Shown here: positions 62,241 through 64,000 of the stretch, in pieces
How positions within the stretch are numbered: the stretch's first letter is position 1
Layout: every line of letters starts with the position of its first letter
Assembly (NCBI GenBank): GCA_003344405.1
Contig: NOWV01000012.1
Span: forward strand, 496,001 to 560,000
From: Trichoplax sp. H2
Lineage: Eukaryota; Placozoa; Uniplacotomia; Trichoplacea
Direction: 5' to 3'
DNA: 64,000 bases
Notes under the pieces: generated by a model
Database searches by the model: none
Told to the model about the DNA's origin: nothing
The model's input: the letters and a program-made list of their open reading frames with translations, nothing else
Program-made: the position numbers and the translations under genes

Positions 62241-62589
62241 CAGTACAGATCAAACGACTTTTACATACTGTATGACCATTGAGATGCAAATGGCCTTACC
62301 TCCAAGCACCTTGCAAAGGTTTGCAAGCACATAAACCATCTAGATATTCAACAGCCTGCGAATGAAGAAAAAGTGAAATCAGCTAAAAGCCTACTGTTTA
62401 TTGGTATAATAAGCTTCATATCCAGGAAAAGACAGGAATAATACTCTTTTCAACGTGGATGGAATGAAATGAACTCGATGTAAACGTGTTTGCAGCGAAG
62501 AGGAATTTTCACTTCGATTGATTAAATTATAGAACAAATTAAGTCGTTGCAGAACTTTGACGTAGATAGCAAATTAGTTGACATCAAGA
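62241..62589. other. Upstream flank of the helicase gene
   Basis: About 350 bp between the minisatellite and the helicase start, presumably promoter and 5' UTR. A minus-strand stretch at about 62300-62356 has exon-like borders (cag and gtaagg) but I could not tie it to SYAP1. Confidence 0.35.
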
Positions 62590-64000
62590 ATGTCCCTTTC
62601 TCTGCCAAGTAAGTACGCATATCATAGAATCTACACGCCGTATCGATCGCTGCCATCACTACTGTTCTATCAAGGTGCTAGGAACGTGATGATAAAATTG
62701 CGTCATTCTTGCCTTTATTCTACCACGACGTGGCTAAAGCATGACCACCTTGACCCAAGAATATCCAAAGCAATTATCCAACGTATATTTAGCGGACGTT
62801 TATATAGTCGCAAGACTGCAAGCGCATCATACGAAAATGATGATGATAATCTGGATTATATACCACTTGGTAATCAACCTCTAATCAACCTCTGACCGAT
62901 CGAGAGAAGACATTACTTAAGCGAAAAATTATCGATCAAGATGCTGAACGACTAGCAAATACATCATTTCATCATCTTGGAATATTGAATGGTGTTTCAA
63001 ATCAATTGAAAAAGATACAACTAATAAAACCAACTCCAATTCAATGTCTAGCAATACCACCGATATTAAATAGATATGATGCCATCATTGAATCACATAG
63101 CGGAACTGGCAAAACATTTGCTTTTCTATTACCATCTATACAAGATTCTAAACAACCTTTCTCAACAGTTATTATCGTACCAACACGTGAGCTCGCCATG
63201 CAAATTGTCTATAACGCTAATCGTATTGAAACTTTATGTAATATAAATGAAAAATATCATACTCGTGCAATTGTTTCTAGCTCAAACGATCATAAATTAA
63301 ATCATAATACGTTAAGATCGATGAAGTCGCGTATTATTGTCGGTACTGGTAAAAAATTAAAAGAAATTATAGAAGATCCTGATAATGAATCACTTTTTCG
63401 CAATGTACACAGAGTGATTATTGATGAAGTCGATCGCGTTCTACTACCCTTGAAAAAACATGGTCATCATAAGAAAAGAATGATGCGATTTAGACACCGA
63501 AAAGCTGCTGACATAGCTTGTGAATTACTACAAATAAAAAGTTCTAGTCCAAGGAAATTTCAGTTAATTTGCGCGTCTGCAACTGTTGTACCTGAATTAA
63601 TTGATGATTTACAAAGATTAGGATGGGATGAAAATACTAAATATTTAAGCTATGGTTTAGCTTCTACTGATAGTACAACAGTTAAGCATCAATTTTTAGA
63701 ATTTGAATGCAACGACGATAATCTCGAACATAGTAAATTAATGACTGTCGTTCGCCTTTTAAACCAGAAAAAGAGTCCTAAGCCTGCTCTTCTTATTGTT
63801 CATCGTAGTAATTCCGTGATAGCTTGTGTACAACAGCTCATAGAATATAATATTAATGCTGTTGCATTATATGAGAAAACAATGGATAATAACCAAGCGG
63901 ATTATGGCCAATTGGTAGATGATTTAAATCGTGGCAAGATTGATATCTTGGTTACTAATGAAGAAAGTGTTCGCGGACTCGATTTTATGTGTTTAAAAAA
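62590..64000 (+). CDS. DEAD-box RNA helicase, mitochondrial type (DDX28/Mrh4-like), partial and frame-interrupted
   Basis: ATP-dependent RNA helicase cut by the right window edge. The ATG at 62590 opens MSLSLPSKYAYHRIYTPYRS, followed by an Arg/Ser-rich, acid-free stretch (LRHSCLYSTTTW) typical of a mitochondrial presequence. After the break at 62872-62893 the frame continues with LTDREKTLLKRK and the helicase core. The motifs are: Q motif (LIKPTPIQ), I (SHSGTGKT), Ia (PTRELAMQ), Ib variant (GTGKKLKE), II as DEVD rather than DEAD (VIIDEVDRVL), III (SAT), IV (LLIVHRS) and V (RGLDF). Motif VI lies beyond the window. The first frame stops at 62893-62895. The interruption is an exact 11-bp duplication; removing one copy would make one continuous frame. 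Mitochondrial ribosome biogenesis is the likely role by analogy with DDX28, but orthology is not certain. Confidence 0.85.
62872..62893 (+). repeat. Exact 11-bp tandem duplication that shifts the helicase frame
   Basis: AATCAACCTCT occurs twice in a row (62872-62882 and 62883-62893). The first frame ends just after it (stop TGA at 62893-62895), and the conserved helicase frame is offset. A sequencing or assembly error, a real null or variant allele, or a very short 35-nt intron (62870-62904, gtaatc to cgag) would each explain it. Confidence 0.9.

Noticed and set aside
61248-62282. A 344-aa ORF on the plus strand with repeated LGMSLCLLCPYLNRIQCTV
   Set aside because: It is the minisatellite translated. 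GTACW lacks stop codons in all frames and the units keep frame by chance; ORFs exist on the other strand too.

Overview
The window is animal-type nuclear DNA. It is AT-rich, most genes are split into many short GT-AG exons, and the gene set is metazoan or holozoan: an intronless class III POU homeobox gene, and homologues of PPP1R21, PHIP/BRWD, PICALM/AP180, SYAP1, DHDDS, CCT8 and RPS4. Short introns, small intergenic gaps and an intronless POU gene fit an early-branching animal. A placozoan is my best guess, but it is inference. I see no prokaryotic operons, CRISPR arrays, rRNA or convincing tRNA genes.

Layout, left to right: PPP1R21 homologue (-, 221-9792); intergenic DNA with a duplicated ~405-bp palindromic repeat unit; class III POU gene (+, 14747-15847); ribosomal protein eS4 (+, 20203-22740), whose promoter and first exon are duplicated around a 20-N gap; CCT8 chaperonin subunit (+, 25061-29013); PICALM/AP180 clathrin assembly protein (-, 29497-36523); a tandem-repeat-rich gap; PHIP/BRWD WD40-bromodomain protein (-, 41512-51980); DHDDS cis-prenyltransferase (+, 53432-55767); SYAP1 BSD-domain protein (-, 57332-61103); and a mitochondrial-type DEAD-box helicase (+, from 62590, running off the right edge), which carries a frame-breaking 11-bp duplication.

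The genes are unrelated housekeeping or regulatory functions and form no evident pathway or operon. What links the region is a low-complexity repeat built from the pentamer GTACW, alternating GTACA and GTACT and therefore self-complementary. It fills almost every gap that contains a gene 5' end and is nearly absent from the two 3'-3' gaps (CCT8/PICALM and DHDDS/SYAP1). These arrays also contain hairpins and longer tandem units, and they have no stop codons in any frame, which produces long spurious ORFs. They are the main unexplained feature of the window.

Exon boundaries were read by eye from splice sites and from remembered family sequences; no alignment was run.
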